Shown piece after piece: positions 54,198 through 62,905 of a DNA stretch of 64,000 bases (the stretch's first letter is position 1; each line of letters begins with the position of its first letter). The stretch is from Chitinophagales bacterium (GTDB taxonomy: Bacteria; Bacteroidota; Bacteroidia; Chitinophagales; Saprospiraceae), in NCBI GenBank assembly GCA_026928325.1, contig JAIXKS010000058.1, positions 1 through 64,000 on the forward strand. The letters run 5' to 3'. The position numbers and the translations under genes were made by a program. Below the pieces are notes generated by a model, which was not told the origin of the DNA, ran no database searches, and saw nothing but the letters and a program-made list of their open reading frames with translations.

Positions 54198-55419
54198 ACA
54201 TGAAGAAAAATATTGCCCTCGTTGTAATGCCATCTTTGAATGCAAGGTGGATACAATCCACGAGTGTCCATGCTCAACAATCCAACTCACGGTGGAAGAA
54301 CGTAATTACATAGGCCAAAAATTGGATGATTGTCTTTGTGCATCGTGCATGAAAGCACTAAAAACGGAATACCATAACAATAATCTTAAAAAACATCAGG
54401 ACGAAACTTTGGATAAAAAGATTCAACATAAAATAGATTTCAAAACAAAACCGATCGGTTCATTGGGCATTTTAGAGCGATTGGCAAAACAAATCTGTAG
54501 GGTGCAAAACACCTTAAATCCCGTTTTAAATCGACCTTCCATCCTTGTTTTTGCTGCTGACCATGGCATTGCACAAAGTGGAGTAAGTGCCTACCCTACC
54601 GATGTTACGGCTCAAATGGTATTGAATTTTATAAACGGCGGTGCAGCTATCAATGTATTTAGTAAACAACACCATCTTGAATTGAAAATCATAGATGCAG
54701 GTGTTAACCACGATTTTCAGAAAAATGAAAACCTCATTGATGCAAAGATTGCCAAAGGCACGCAAAATTTCCTGTACGCAAATGCAATGACGGAGACACA
54801 ATTAAATCAATGTTTTGAAAAGGCCAAAAGTATCATTGATACCATGGCCGATAAAGGATGTAACGTCATCGGATTTGGTGAAATGGGCATTGGCAATACT
54901 TCTGCCGCAGCTATGCTGATGAGTGCGTTATGCAATTTTCCTTTAGAACAGTGCGCTGGAAAAGGCACAAGATTGAATGAGGAGCAATTTCAAAACAAAA
55001 TTAAAATCTTAAAACAGGCACAACAAAATCATGCAGCGCCCAAGGATGTTTACGAGGCATTGACTTTCTTTGGTGGGTTTGAAATCGCACAGATTTGTGG
55101 TGCGATGTTACGGAGTTTTGAAAAAAATATGTTGATTTTGGTGGATGGGTTTATTGCAACAGCAGCTTATTTGTGTGCATTCAACATTCAACCCGACATC
55201 AAAAAGCTGGCTATTTTCTGCCACCAAAGCGATGAACAAGGCCACCAAAAGCTGCTGGAATATTTACAGGCAAAACCCTTGTTGAATTTGAATCTGAGAT
55301 TAGGCGAAGGAACAGGCTGTGCGCTGGCGTTCCCTCTGATTCAAAGTGCTGTGAATTTTATGAACGAAATGGCAAGTTTCGATAGTGCAGGAGTCAGCAA
55401 TAAATCAACGGAAATATGA
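54190..55419 (+). CDS. cobT: CWC-type cysteine-rich domain fused to nicotinate-nucleotide-dimethylbenzimidazole phosphoribosyltransferase (CobT)
   Basis: A 409-residue fusion. Residues 1-58 are a cysteine-rich CWC-type zinc domain: YCPRCNAIFECKVDTIHECPC and DDCLCASCMKAL. Residues about 73-405 form CobT, which makes alpha-ribazole phosphate: KPIGSLGILERLAKQI, VFAADHGIAQSGVSAYP (nucleotide pocket), GFGEMGIGNTSAAAML, and LRLGEGTGCALAFPLI with the catalytic Glu near the C-terminus. A canonical CobT is about 340-360 residues, so the head is extra. It overlaps the Dph6-like gene by 8 bases and cobS by 4 (ATGA). The CWC head may be regulatory or bind metal. Confidence 0.87.
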   Translation: MSKHEEKYCPRCNAIFECKVDTIHECPCSTIQLTVEERNYIGQKLDDCLCASCMKALKTEYHNNNLKKHQDETLDKKIQHKIDFKTKPIGSLGILERLAKQICRVQNTLNPVLNRPSILVFAADHGIAQSGVSAYPTDVTAQMVLNFINGGAAINVFSKQHHLELKIIDAGVNHDFQKNENLIDAKIAKGTQNFLYANAMTETQLNQCFEKAKSIIDTMADKGCNVIGFGEMGIGNTSAAAMLMSALCNFPLEQCAGKGTRLNEEQFQNKIKILKQAQQNHAAPKDVYEALTFFGGFEIAQICGAMLRSFEKNMLILVDGFIATAAYLCAFNIQPDIKKLAIFCHQSDEQGHQKLLEYLQAKPLLNLNLRLGEGTGCALAFPLIQSAVNFMNEMASFDSAGVSNKSTEI

Positions 55420-56186
55420 AAAAAGAATTAAAAGTATTTTTTACAGCCTTATTATTTTATACCCGTATTCCATGTCCTTCGTGGGCAGACCATTCGCAGG
55501 AAAACTTAAACAAAGCCACAAGGTATTTCCCGTTTATTGGTTGGATAGTAGGCACAGGAGCCGCTGTTGTATTTGGGTTAAGCAGTCTGATTTTTCCGGT
55601 TTCAATTAGTGTCGTTTTGGCGATGATTACCGGCGTTTTGATGACGGGAGCTTTTCATGAAGATGGTTTTGCCGATACTTGCGACGGCTTTGGCGGTGGC
55701 TGGACTAAAGAAAAAATACTGGACATAATGAAAGACAGTCGTTCGGGTGCTTATGGCGTAATCGGCTCAATACTTTTGTTATTATTAAAATTTTCTACAC
55801 TTGTCGAACTTGGGAAATCAGACATTTGGTTTTGTATTTCAACCATCATTTTAGCAAATACATTGAGTCGTTTTGCGGCTGTATTCGTTACTTTCACAGA
55901 AAAATACGTTCGGGAAGATGAATTGAGCAAGGCTAAACCCATCGCCAAAAAGCTAAGCACCTCTGATTTTATTATATCTTCTTTGTGGCTCATTCCTGCA
56001 TTTCTTCTTTTTAAAAATCCGATGTATCTACTTGTATTGATACCTGTGTTTTTGATGACAATTTACCTCAAAAGATATTTTAAAAAATGGATTGGTGGCT
56101 ATACCGGCGATTGTCTCGGTGCTACACAGCAAATCAATGAAGTGGTCATATTATTAAGTTGTTTGGCATTATGGAAATTTATTTAA
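55416..56186 (+). CDS. cobS: Adenosylcobinamide-GDP ribazoletransferase
   Basis: A 256-residue inner-membrane enzyme that joins alpha-ribazole to adenosylcobinamide-GDP in the last step of cobalamin assembly. Motifs are FFTALLFYTRIPCP, ATRYFPFIGWIVG, MTGAFHEDGFADTCDGFGGGW (acidic Mg-binding motif near residue 82), and GAYGVIGSILLLLLK. The C-terminus shows a GYTGDCLGATQQINE motif. It starts in an ATGA overlap with cobT and ends 16 bases into cobC. This is a translationally coupled assembly unit. Confidence 0.94.
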   Translation: MKKELKVFFTALLFYTRIPCPSWADHSQENLNKATRYFPFIGWIVGTGAAVVFGLSSLIFPVSISVVLAMITGVLMTGAFHEDGFADTCDGFGGGWTKEKILDIMKDSRSGAYGVIGSILLLLLKFSTLVELGKSDIWFCISTIILANTLSRFAAVFVTFTEKYVREDELSKAKPIAKKLSTSDFIISSLWLIPAFLLFKNPMYLLVLIPVFLMTIYLKRYFKKWIGGYTGDCLGATQQINEVVILLSCLALWKFI

Positions 56187-56734
56187 TCAGACATACCACA
56201 CCAATTGTCGATAAAGGCATCTGTTACGGACAAACCGATTTGGATATTCACCCTATCCAATTTGAAGAAGAATTAACCCATATTCAATCCAAATTGCCTG
56301 AAGATATAACGCACTTTTACAGTAGTCCATTAAAAAGATGCGTAACTTTAACTCAGCGGTTGACTACCGATTTTGAAACCCATAAACGCTTGATGGAGCT
56401 GAACTTCGGCGCATGGGAAAACAAAAAATGGGACGAAATAAACAAAACAGAACTCAATCAATGGATGGCCGATTTTGTAAACATCCATCCACCTCAAGGA
56501 GAAAATTATATCACATTATACAAAAGAACCCTAAACTTTTTAGAATCACTTTTACAGACTTCACATAAGCATGTAGCCATAGTGACCCACGCTGGTAACA
56601 TTAGAAGCATCCTTAGCTATATATTGGGTTTACCTTTAGAAAATTCATTTCGCATTCATCTGGATTATGGTGCAGTGGTGCATATTCAACTTGAAGTTGA
56701 CCCAAGCTTGTGTAAATTGGTTTCAATACAGTGA
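56171..56734 (+). CDS. cobC: Alpha-ribazole phosphatase / histidine phosphatase
   Basis: About 187 residues from ATG 56171. The TTG of the longer frame at 56159 is not needed. The phosphoglycerate-mutase-type active site is LIRHTTPIVDKG (His near 8), YSSPLKRCVTLTQ, LMELNFGAWENKKW, and the second His in VTHAGNIRS. This is the CobC pattern, removing phosphate from alpha-ribazole 5'-phosphate or adenosylcobalamin phosphate. It overlaps cobS by 16 bases and is the last gene of the cluster. No cobU/cobP kinase-guanylyltransferase is present here. Confidence 0.88.
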   Translation: MEIYLIRHTTPIVDKGICYGQTDLDIHPIQFEEELTHIQSKLPEDITHFYSSPLKRCVTLTQRLTTDFETHKRLMELNFGAWENKKWDEINKTELNQWMADFVNIHPPQGENYITLYKRTLNFLESLLQTSHKHVAIVTHAGNIRSILSYILGLPLENSFRIHLDYGAVVHIQLEVDPSLCKLVSIQ

Positions 56735-56761
56735 TTGATGCCAATTTTCAATTGTTGTATC

Positions 56762-56809
56762 CTAGTGCTCTGTCTATAAAAATACTCCTTTTGTTGATAG
56801 AGCCCTAGC
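56762..56809 (+). repeat. Terminal-repeat-only copy of the MITE-like family
   Basis: CTAGTGCTCTGTCTATAAAA at the left and the inverse GATAGAGCCCTAG at the right, separated by about 13 bases. It lies between cobC and the DUF3108 gene and resembles a deletion derivative of the full element. Confidence 0.7.
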
Positions 56810-56851
56810 TAATCTCTAATTTAGATAAAGCTCTACTTTTCGCCAGTGGAT

Positions 56852-57688
56852 CTATTTTTGAATGAGTTCATATCGCAATCCTGAATAACTTTTTAATACT
56901 GCTTTGGCACTTCCTACGGATAGCGGAGACTCGATCAGGAGCGGTAGTTTATTTTCATCATTAGAGACATAGATGTGCATCAGATTACCTTCTTTAAAGA
57001 CATTGCCCGCCACGAGGTCCGGTATTACTCGGATGACATCATAGGTACCAAGTTCTTTAATCTTGAAATTGTCTATTTTTTTGTCGTATTTGACGCTGAT
57101 GGGATATTTCGTTTCATCAAATAATATCTGCGTAGGTATTCTATCACCAACCTTATGCTTTTTAATATTGGTATTTCTCAAAAAGTACAAAACAGAGAGT
57201 AAATCATGAGAGCACTTATCGAAAGGTATCGTTTTATTTATGGCTGTTTCACGCGATTTGCCGTTAAAACTTACGGCATATTTTTGATCTTGATTAAAAA
57301 CGATGCTATCAAATTTTCTATAATTGCCTTCTTCAACGATTCGGACGAAATGCCGAGGATACATGGTTTTTTTATCGATTTCACTATGAAAATAATCCCT
57401 TACTCTAAAGAAAGAATCATAAGCTTTATACGTTTTGCCAACGACCGTAATTTCAAAAGTTTCTTTATTTTCCTTGATATTAAATTCGGCTTCACCTGCT
57501 GGAATCCATACAAATTTCCAATTGTAGTAAGCTTTATAAACGATTCGTTCACCACCTTTGATGGCTGTATTGACAATGCTGCATTCGCTTTCATTCGGCT
57601 TAAAAGAAAACGGAGAAGCACTAATCAGGAGCAAAGCTGTTACAAGGATGGTGCATCCAATAAAAAAGGTAATAAATAATTTTTTCAT
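56852..57688 (-). CDS. DUF3108 domain exported protein
   Basis: A 278-residue protein with a signal/anchor (FITFFIGCTILVTALLLISA) and a DUF3108 domain beginning VNTAIKGGERIVYKAYYNWKFVWIPAGEAEF and continuing through FFRVRDYFHSEID and DKCSHDLLSVLYFLRN to KLPLLIESPLSVGSAKAVLKSY. These are typical of the family, whose function is unknown; it is usually periplasmic. It is a single gene transcribed from the minus strand, upstream of which is tdk on the same strand 28 bases away. Confidence 0.8.
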   Translation of the reverse strand: MKKLFITFFIGCTILVTALLLISASPFSFKPNESECSIVNTAIKGGERIVYKAYYNWKFVWIPAGEAEFNIKENKETFEITVVGKTYKAYDSFFRVRDYFHSEIDKKTMYPRHFVRIVEEGNYRKFDSIVFNQDQKYAVSFNGKSRETAINKTIPFDKCSHDLLSVLYFLRNTNIKKHKVGDRIPTQILFDETKYPISVKYDKKIDNFKIKELGTYDVIRVIPDLVAGNVFKEGNLMHIYVSNDENKLPLLIESPLSVGSAKAVLKSYSGLRYELIQK

Positions 57689-57715
57689 TTTTTGTTTTAG
57701 CCTATTAATCGGTAT

Positions 57716-58306
57716 TTAGTGAACAGGAAAATCTAAAATATTGCCCATTTCATAACATATTCTACACCTTGGCTCGTATTTGTCTTTTTCTCCGAGTACG
57801 ACCGTATCCTGCTCCATACTCAATCGGTAGGAATGTGTGGCCAAATTGCCACAATGAGGACAGATAGCATGTACTTTGGTGATATATTCAGATACCGCCA
57901 AAAGGTGTGGAATCGGACCAAATGGCCTTCCTTTGAAATCCATATCTAGACCGGCGACGATGATTCTTATACCTCGTAGGGCCAGTTTTTGGCAAACTTC
58001 CGGTAATCGATCATCAAAAAATTGTGCCTCGTCTATACCTATAACATTAATATCTTGCACAAAATTCAATATATCGACACTTTTACCTATTGGAATAGAG
58101 TCAATTTCATTTTCGTCATGCGATACGACCTTGATATCATCGTAGCGAGTATCTTGTGCAGGCTTAAAAATCTGAACTCTTTGATTTGCAAATTTGGCTC
58201 TCTTTAGCCTTCGTATCAATTCTTCTGTTTTACCTGAAAACATAGAGCCACAAATGACTTCAATCCAACCACTACGCTGACTTCTAAAGCCTGGTTCAAG
58301 AAACAT
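57716..58306 (-). CDS. tdk: Thymidine kinase
   Basis: A 196-residue type II thymidine kinase of the salvage pathway. The P-loop is [19 protein letters not shown] near residue 17, the DNK-type motif is [12 protein letters not shown] near 92 (catalytic Glu region), [15 protein letters not shown] is the lasso-forming region, and a zinc site is formed by CPHC near 147 with CRIC near 182. Length matches the family. It is in the same orientation as the DUF3108 gene. Confidence 0.94.
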   Translation of the reverse strand: MFLEPGFRSQRSGWIEVICGSMFSGKTEELIRRLKRAKFANQRVQIFKPAQDTRYDDIKVVSHDENEIDSIPIGKSVDILNFVQDINVIGIDEAQFFDDRLPEVCQKLALRGIRIIVAGLDMDFKGRPFGPIPHLLAVSEYITKVHAICPHCGNLATHSYRLSMEQDTVVLGEKDKYEPRCRICYEMGNILDFPVH

Positions 58307-58486
58307 AATTCATAAATTTTCACAAAATAAACCATTTTTATCAAGATTGACATCAAAATTACACTACAACTTGTTTAAAATTCGTTTTATGCTAAATTAT
58401 CATAGGAGGAATTATCATTATCTAAGTTTGGTATAATTTTTGCTCATATTAAATATTAAAATAATATATAAATTCGCTAATTTAAC

Positions 58487-59248
58487 ATGGATATTGTAAA
58501 TTTTAATAAGAAACTCAACAAAATTGCTGTGCTAACTGGTTCATTAGAAGGTAGTTCTTTTTCACCATTGGAACGAGACCTTTTGCTTACCTATATTCGG
58601 GATTTGTACGATATAGCGCTAGGAGATGAGCCTATCGTTGCCAAAAAACCTGAAAAGCGAGTTGTCACTGCGGAGATTCAAACTCCGGTAGCTTCTGAAG
58701 TTACTATGAGTATAAATAAAGCAGAGATCGTTGAGCCGATCCGTACATCGGCTGCACCAATGCCGGAAATAAATATTGAGAAACCGCAAGTAGCAGCATC
58801 GATACCTGAAGTGAAAATAGAACAAAAACCGGCTGTTGTCAACCCACCGGCCGTGACAGTCGTAGAACAACCGGCTAAGGCGATACCATTGGTAGAAAAA
58901 ATCAAAGTAGCAGCTACAGAAGAAAATTTAAGCCAAGACCAATTACTAGAAAAACTGTTTAGTGAAGGTCAAGTTCAAGATTTGTCGGATAAACTCGGGC
59001 TATCACCGGTTCAGGATTTGACCAAATCCATGAGCATCAATGAAAGAATCTTTAATCAACACGAATTATTTGCTAATAATTCGGAGCATTTCAATGAAGT
59101 ATTATCCAAATTGAATGGATTGTCGTCTTTTGAGGAAGCGAAACAATATCTTATTAATTCGGTTATACCTCAATATGGATGGACTCAAGATAACAAAATC
59201 AATAAAGCGTCCACATTTATTAAATTAGTAAAGAGAAAATATCTTTAA
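58487..59248 (+). CDS. Hypothetical protein with conserved C-terminal motif
   Basis: A 253-residue cytoplasmic protein. The N-terminus (about 1-45) is helical (VNFNKKLNKIAVLTGSLEG and PLERDLLLTYIRDLYDIA). The middle (about 55-155) is a low-complexity Pro/Ala/Val/Glu linker. The C-terminal 90 residues (SMSINERIFNQHELFANN, EVLSKLNGLSSFEEAKQYLI, WTQDNKINKASTFIKLVKRKY) match a conserved Bacteroidota domain I recall without a known function. It precedes the rhomboid gene by 15 bases. No enzyme motif. Confidence 0.65.
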   Translation: MDIVNFNKKLNKIAVLTGSLEGSSFSPLERDLLLTYIRDLYDIALGDEPIVAKKPEKRVVTAEIQTPVASEVTMSINKAEIVEPIRTSAAPMPEINIEKPQVAASIPEVKIEQKPAVVNPPAVTVVEQPAKAIPLVEKIKVAATEENLSQDQLLEKLFSEGQVQDLSDKLGLSPVQDLTKSMSINERIFNQHELFANNSEHFNEVLSKLNGLSSFEEAKQYLINSVIPQYGWTQDNKINKASTFIKLVKRKYL

Positions 59249-59263
59249 ATAAAATTGTAGGTA

Positions 59264-60010
59264 ATGGGTAAAGATTTTAAGCAATTTATATATAAAATCC
59301 GTTACCCATTACTATTATTAATCCTACTTTGGATCATCACGCCATTAAATCTATTTTTTGATTTAGGGCTTACTAAATTCGGTATATTTCCTCGTGTACC
59401 GGTTTATTTATTATCCGTTTTTACCGGTCCGCTTATTCATGGATCCATCGGCCATTTAGCCTCCAATTCATTGCCAATTTTAGTATTGACATCTATCTTG
59501 GTTATATTTTATCCCAAAGTGGCTTTAAAAGTATTTGTAAGTATTACGATTGGTACTGGCTTGATGGTATGGACGTGGGCACGGCCATCTTATCACGTCG
59601 GTATAAGTGGCGTCATATACGGTTTGATAGCATTTATTTTTTGGATCGGTATATTTCGTAAAAATATGAAGACGATTGTATTGTCTCTAATCGTTTTGAT
59701 TATGTATGCCGGAAGTGTAGAAAGTATCTTTCCTAATGTTGAAGAAAATATATCTTGGGAAAGCCATCTTTTTGGAGGCATCTTTGGGATATTGGTAGCA
59801 TTTGCTTTTCGCAATACGATAGAGGAAGATGAAAAAGTCTATAATAAACCACCTTCTTGGGCGAATGAACAAGAAATTAAGCAATATTTTTTACCTCGAG
59901 ATGCTTTTGAAAAGACTAAAATGCAACGGTATTATGAGTATTTAGAAGCACAGCGTTTGAAGCAAATGGAAGCCATGCAATCAAATTATAATGAAAGAAA
60001 TAACCAATAA
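59264..60010 (+). CDS. Rhomboid family intramembrane serine protease
   Basis: A 248-residue six-helix membrane protease. The catalytic Ser is in HVGISGVIYGLIA (GxSG) and the His in WESHLFGGIFGILVAFA, with the usual loop-1 helical region LIHGSIGHLASNSL (H-x2-N-like) before it. It cleaves helices inside the membrane. The charged C-terminal tail (after about residue 190) is cytoplasmic. It follows the unknown gene by 15 bases and precedes the antiporter, which has its own promoter. Confidence 0.88.
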   Translation: MGKDFKQFIYKIRYPLLLLILLWIITPLNLFFDLGLTKFGIFPRVPVYLLSVFTGPLIHGSIGHLASNSLPILVLTSILVIFYPKVALKVFVSITIGTGLMVWTWARPSYHVGISGVIYGLIAFIFWIGIFRKNMKTIVLSLIVLIMYAGSVESIFPNVEENISWESHLFGGIFGILVAFAFRNTIEEDEKVYNKPPSWANEQEIKQYFLPRDAFEKTKMQRYYEYLEAQRLKQMEAMQSNYNERNNQ

Positions 60011-60025
60011 TTATTATTTTTCTTC

Positions 60026-60033
60026 TATATTTG
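60026..60033 (+). promoter_or_regulatory. Candidate -7 element (TATATTTG)
   Basis: TAnnTTTG match 29 bases upstream of the antiporter ATG, in the 52-base gap after the rhomboid gene. Confidence 0.5.
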
Positions 60034-60062
60034 CCATTCTTCCAGCATCAAACTAAGGACAT

Positions 60063-62204
60063 ATGAACGAGTTTTTTCAGCATCTGACAAGAGAATTTCA
60101 AACACCTTTAGAAAATCCGGTATTAATTTTTTCATTAATACTAACGATTATTCTTTTGTCTCCAATCTTATTGAAACGGCTGAATATACCCGGGATTATC
60201 GGATTGATTATTTCCGGTGTCGTCATTGGCCCAAAGGGATTTAATATCCTTGCTAATAACTCAGCGGTAGATTTATTTTCAACGATTGGTTTGCTCTACA
60301 TCATGTTTATTGCCGGATTGGAACTTGATTTAGTAGAATTCAAATCCAATAAGAATAAGAGTATTTTGTTTGGGTTTCTTACTTTTATCTTTCCGCTTGG
60401 GATAGGCTTTCCGGTCGTGTACTATCTTTTAGGATATGATTTTAATGCAGCTTTTCTTACGGCAAGTATGTTTGCTACGCACACGCTTGTTGCCTACCCA
60501 ATTGTCAGCAGGTTTGGGATTTCAAAAAACCTTGCGGTAGCCGTTACAGTAGGAGGTACGATTCTGACTGATACCGGAGTTTTGATTATCCTAGCGGTGA
60601 TTATGAAAAATGCTGAAGGTAGTCTAAACATGGAATTTTGGTATCGGTTGATTATATCGTTGGCTATATTTTCAGCGATTATGTTTTTTATTGTTCCACG
60701 TATCGCCAAGTGGTTTTTTAGCAAGTTGGAAAGTGAAAAACACGCTCATTATATTTTCGTTCTTTCAGTCGTATTTTTCGCTTCATTTTTGGCAGAGGTT
60801 GCGGGGGTAGAAAAGATAATTGGCGCCTTCGTTGCCGGATTGGCTTTAAACAAATTGATTCCTCATTCGTCAGCTTTGATGAATAGAATCGAATTTATCG
60901 GTAATGCTCTGTTTATACCATTCTTTCTGATTTCGGTAGGGATGATTGTCGATGTTTCCGTATTATTAACGGGAAATACAGCCTTAATCGTCGCAGGTAC
61001 GCTGACCGTTGTTTCCTTATTTGGAAAATGGATTGCAGCGTATATCACGCGGTTGGTATTTAAATTTACTAAGGATCAAGAGTTGCTTATCTTCGGATTG
61101 AGTAGTTCCCATGCTGCTGCTACATTGGCAGTAATCTTGGTAGGACATAATGCTGGGATTTTAGATGACAATATTCTTAATGGAACCATTATCTTAATAT
61201 TAATCACTTGTGTAGTAGCTTCGTTTGCAACCGAAAAAGCCGCTAAAAATATGATTTTAAGTGGAGAAAGCGATCAAATTGACATGGATAGTATCCAGTT
61301 AAATAATAGTGAGCACATCCTATTGCCGGTGGCTAACGTGGAACAAATCGATAAAAACTTGGAATTGGCCATGTTAATCAAGGATAAAAAAGCGGCTAAT
61401 CCGATTTCTATCCTCAATATTATTCCGAATGATTTGGAAGCTGAAAAGAATCTGATTAAAGCCAAAATGAAACTTGAAGAATATGTAAAGCAAGGGTCGG
61501 CAGCAGAAACAAAGATTAATATTATTACTACGATTGACCACAATGTCATGAGTGGAATTTCGAGGACAGCTAGAGAGATCTTATCCGATATCATCATCAT
61601 AGGATGGCCCAAGGAACTTGGATTTATTCAAAAAATCATGGGAGAAAAAATGGATATCCTATTGGCCAATGCAGATAAAACCATTTTGATAGGCAACTCT
61701 GCCAAAAATATTATTGCGCATAAGCGAATCATTTTATTTGTACCGCCTTTTGCAGAATTAGAAAAAGGATTCAACCTATGGCTTTCCAAAACAGCTAAAT
61801 TAGTTACAGAATTGAGCGCACAGATGGTAGTCTATGGCAATAAAAAAAGCATTGAAGCTATCCAATCCTATTATTCCGAAAATCAAGGCGTTTCTAACAA
61901 TACATACATCGAGTTTGATTCATGGGAAGACATTTTAGTTCTTTCGAGAGATATAAAAAATGACGATATCTTAGTATTTGTCACTGCCCGAAAGGGTACG
62001 CTTTCTTACCAATCTATATTGGAGTCCATACCTAATAAAATGGAAAAATATTTCCAACAAAATAGCAAAATCATCATTTATCCTAAACAACAAGATAGCA
62101 TAGGTTCGAATGAAGATTATGAAGATTTGGCCGCAGGACCTCTTGCTAAGGGTATCGAAACCATAGGTAAAGGTATTGAAACCATTTTAAAGGGTGTAAG
62201 ATAA
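60063..62204 (+). CDS. CPA2-type cation:proton antiporter with cytoplasmic USP-like domain
   Basis: A 713-residue membrane antiporter. Residues about 20-400 form a Na+/H+ exchanger (KefB/GerN) domain with 12-13 helices, with LLKRLNIPGIIGLIISGVVIGP, GLLYIMFIAGLELDL, THTLVAYPIVSRFGI and VGGTILTDTGVLIILAV. The C-terminal 300 residues resemble tandem universal-stress-like nucleotide-binding domains (LLPVANVEQIDKNLELAML, SDIIIIGWPKELG, NADKTILIGNSAKNI). This is the KefC/GerN-type arrangement with a Bacteroidota C-terminus. The ion (K+ or Na+) is not certain. Confidence 0.85.
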   Translation: MNEFFQHLTREFQTPLENPVLIFSLILTIILLSPILLKRLNIPGIIGLIISGVVIGPKGFNILANNSAVDLFSTIGLLYIMFIAGLELDLVEFKSNKNKSILFGFLTFIFPLGIGFPVVYYLLGYDFNAAFLTASMFATHTLVAYPIVSRFGISKNLAVAVTVGGTILTDTGVLIILAVIMKNAEGSLNMEFWYRLIISLAIFSAIMFFIVPRIAKWFFSKLESEKHAHYIFVLSVVFFASFLAEVAGVEKIIGAFVAGLALNKLIPHSSALMNRIEFIGNALFIPFFLISVGMIVDVSVLLTGNTALIVAGTLTVVSLFGKWIAAYITRLVFKFTKDQELLIFGLSSSHAAATLAVILVGHNAGILDDNILNGTIILILITCVVASFATEKAAKNMILSGESDQIDMDSIQLNNSEHILLPVANVEQIDKNLELAMLIKDKKAANPISILNIIPNDLEAEKNLIKAKMKLEEYVKQGSAAETKINIITTIDHNVMSGISRTAREILSDIIIIGWPKELGFIQKIMGEKMDILLANADKTILIGNSAKNIIAHKRIILFVPPFAELEKGFNLWLSKTAKLVTELSAQMVVYGNKKSIEAIQSYYSENQGVSNNTYIEFDSWEDILVLSRDIKNDDILVFVTARKGTLSYQSILESIPNKMEKYFQQNSKIIIYPKQQDSIGSNEDYEDLAAGPLAKGIETIGKGIETILKGVR

Positions 62205-62233
62205 ACGGTATGCCGTTTTGCACGAAGCTTGGT

Positions 62234-62808
62234 TTTTCGTTGCAAATAAATTTTACAACGCCATTAGTGTTATTTGGGTGATGTTAGTGATATGTTCGAC
62301 CCAGTCAGGGTCGCACCAACTAAGCATAGTTTAACAAGCATAAGTTAGTGAAAAGGAAGCATACCTCTGGTATGCTAAACCATACGGTAGTCTTGCTTTT
62401 ACCGAGCGAAAATCCCTACGGGATATTTTTATTTATAAAAACGCTAAAAAAACATTCCGCTAGGAATGTATCTCTCGATAACAGCAGCAATAGTAAAAAT
62501 GGACCTGCATGCCTTTGGATATGCATCCATAAGCTACTAATAAAGTTGTATCTAAATCTAAACAAATTAGGAGCTAACTTCGTATCATTACCGTATTTTA
62601 TCGTAGAAGTTGGTTATTGATTTTCGTTGCAAATAAATTTTACAACGCCATTAGTGTTATTAAGAATGGAGCACAGATACTTCGATAGAACTCAGTGCGA
62701 GTGACACAGATTGAGTAGATAATCGCAGATAGAAATCCGTGTAATTGTTGTATTTTGTCAAATACTACTAACTTATTTTCGTTGCAAATAATTTTACAAC
62801 GCCATTAG
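62234..62808 (+). repeat. Field of hairpin repeats, three copies of a TTCGTTGCAAATAA unit
   Basis: TTTCGTTGCAAATAAATTTT followed by ACAACGCCATTAG occurs at about 62234-62273 and 62621-62661, and again slightly shortened (one A/T missing) at about 62776-62808. Between them are palindromes CATACCTCTGGTATG, AATCCCTACGGGATA and ACATTCCGCTAGGAATGT. The 701-base gap 62205-62905 holds these and the terminator below; the 90-codon frame at 62348-62620 is only translated repeat sequence. Confidence 0.8.
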
Positions 62809-62815
62809 ACTGCTC

Positions 62816-62857
62816 AAAAAAAAGCAGAAAGTACGATGTACCTTCTGCTTTTTTTAT
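62816..62857 (-). terminator. Rho-independent terminator for the TonB-dependent receptor
   Basis: Read from either strand, AAAAAAAGCAGAAAGTAC pairs with GTACCTTCTGCTTTTTTT around a GAT loop. On the minus strand it lies 49 bases past the receptor's stop codon. Confidence 0.85.
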
Positions 62858-62905
62858 AGGATGGATATGGTTTTACGCGATTATCATCCTAATTTCCATA
62901 GGAAA

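Noticed and set aside
62348..62620. 90-codon frame in the hairpin-repeat field
   Set aside because: Its translation is that of the repeats themselves; no independent coding signal.
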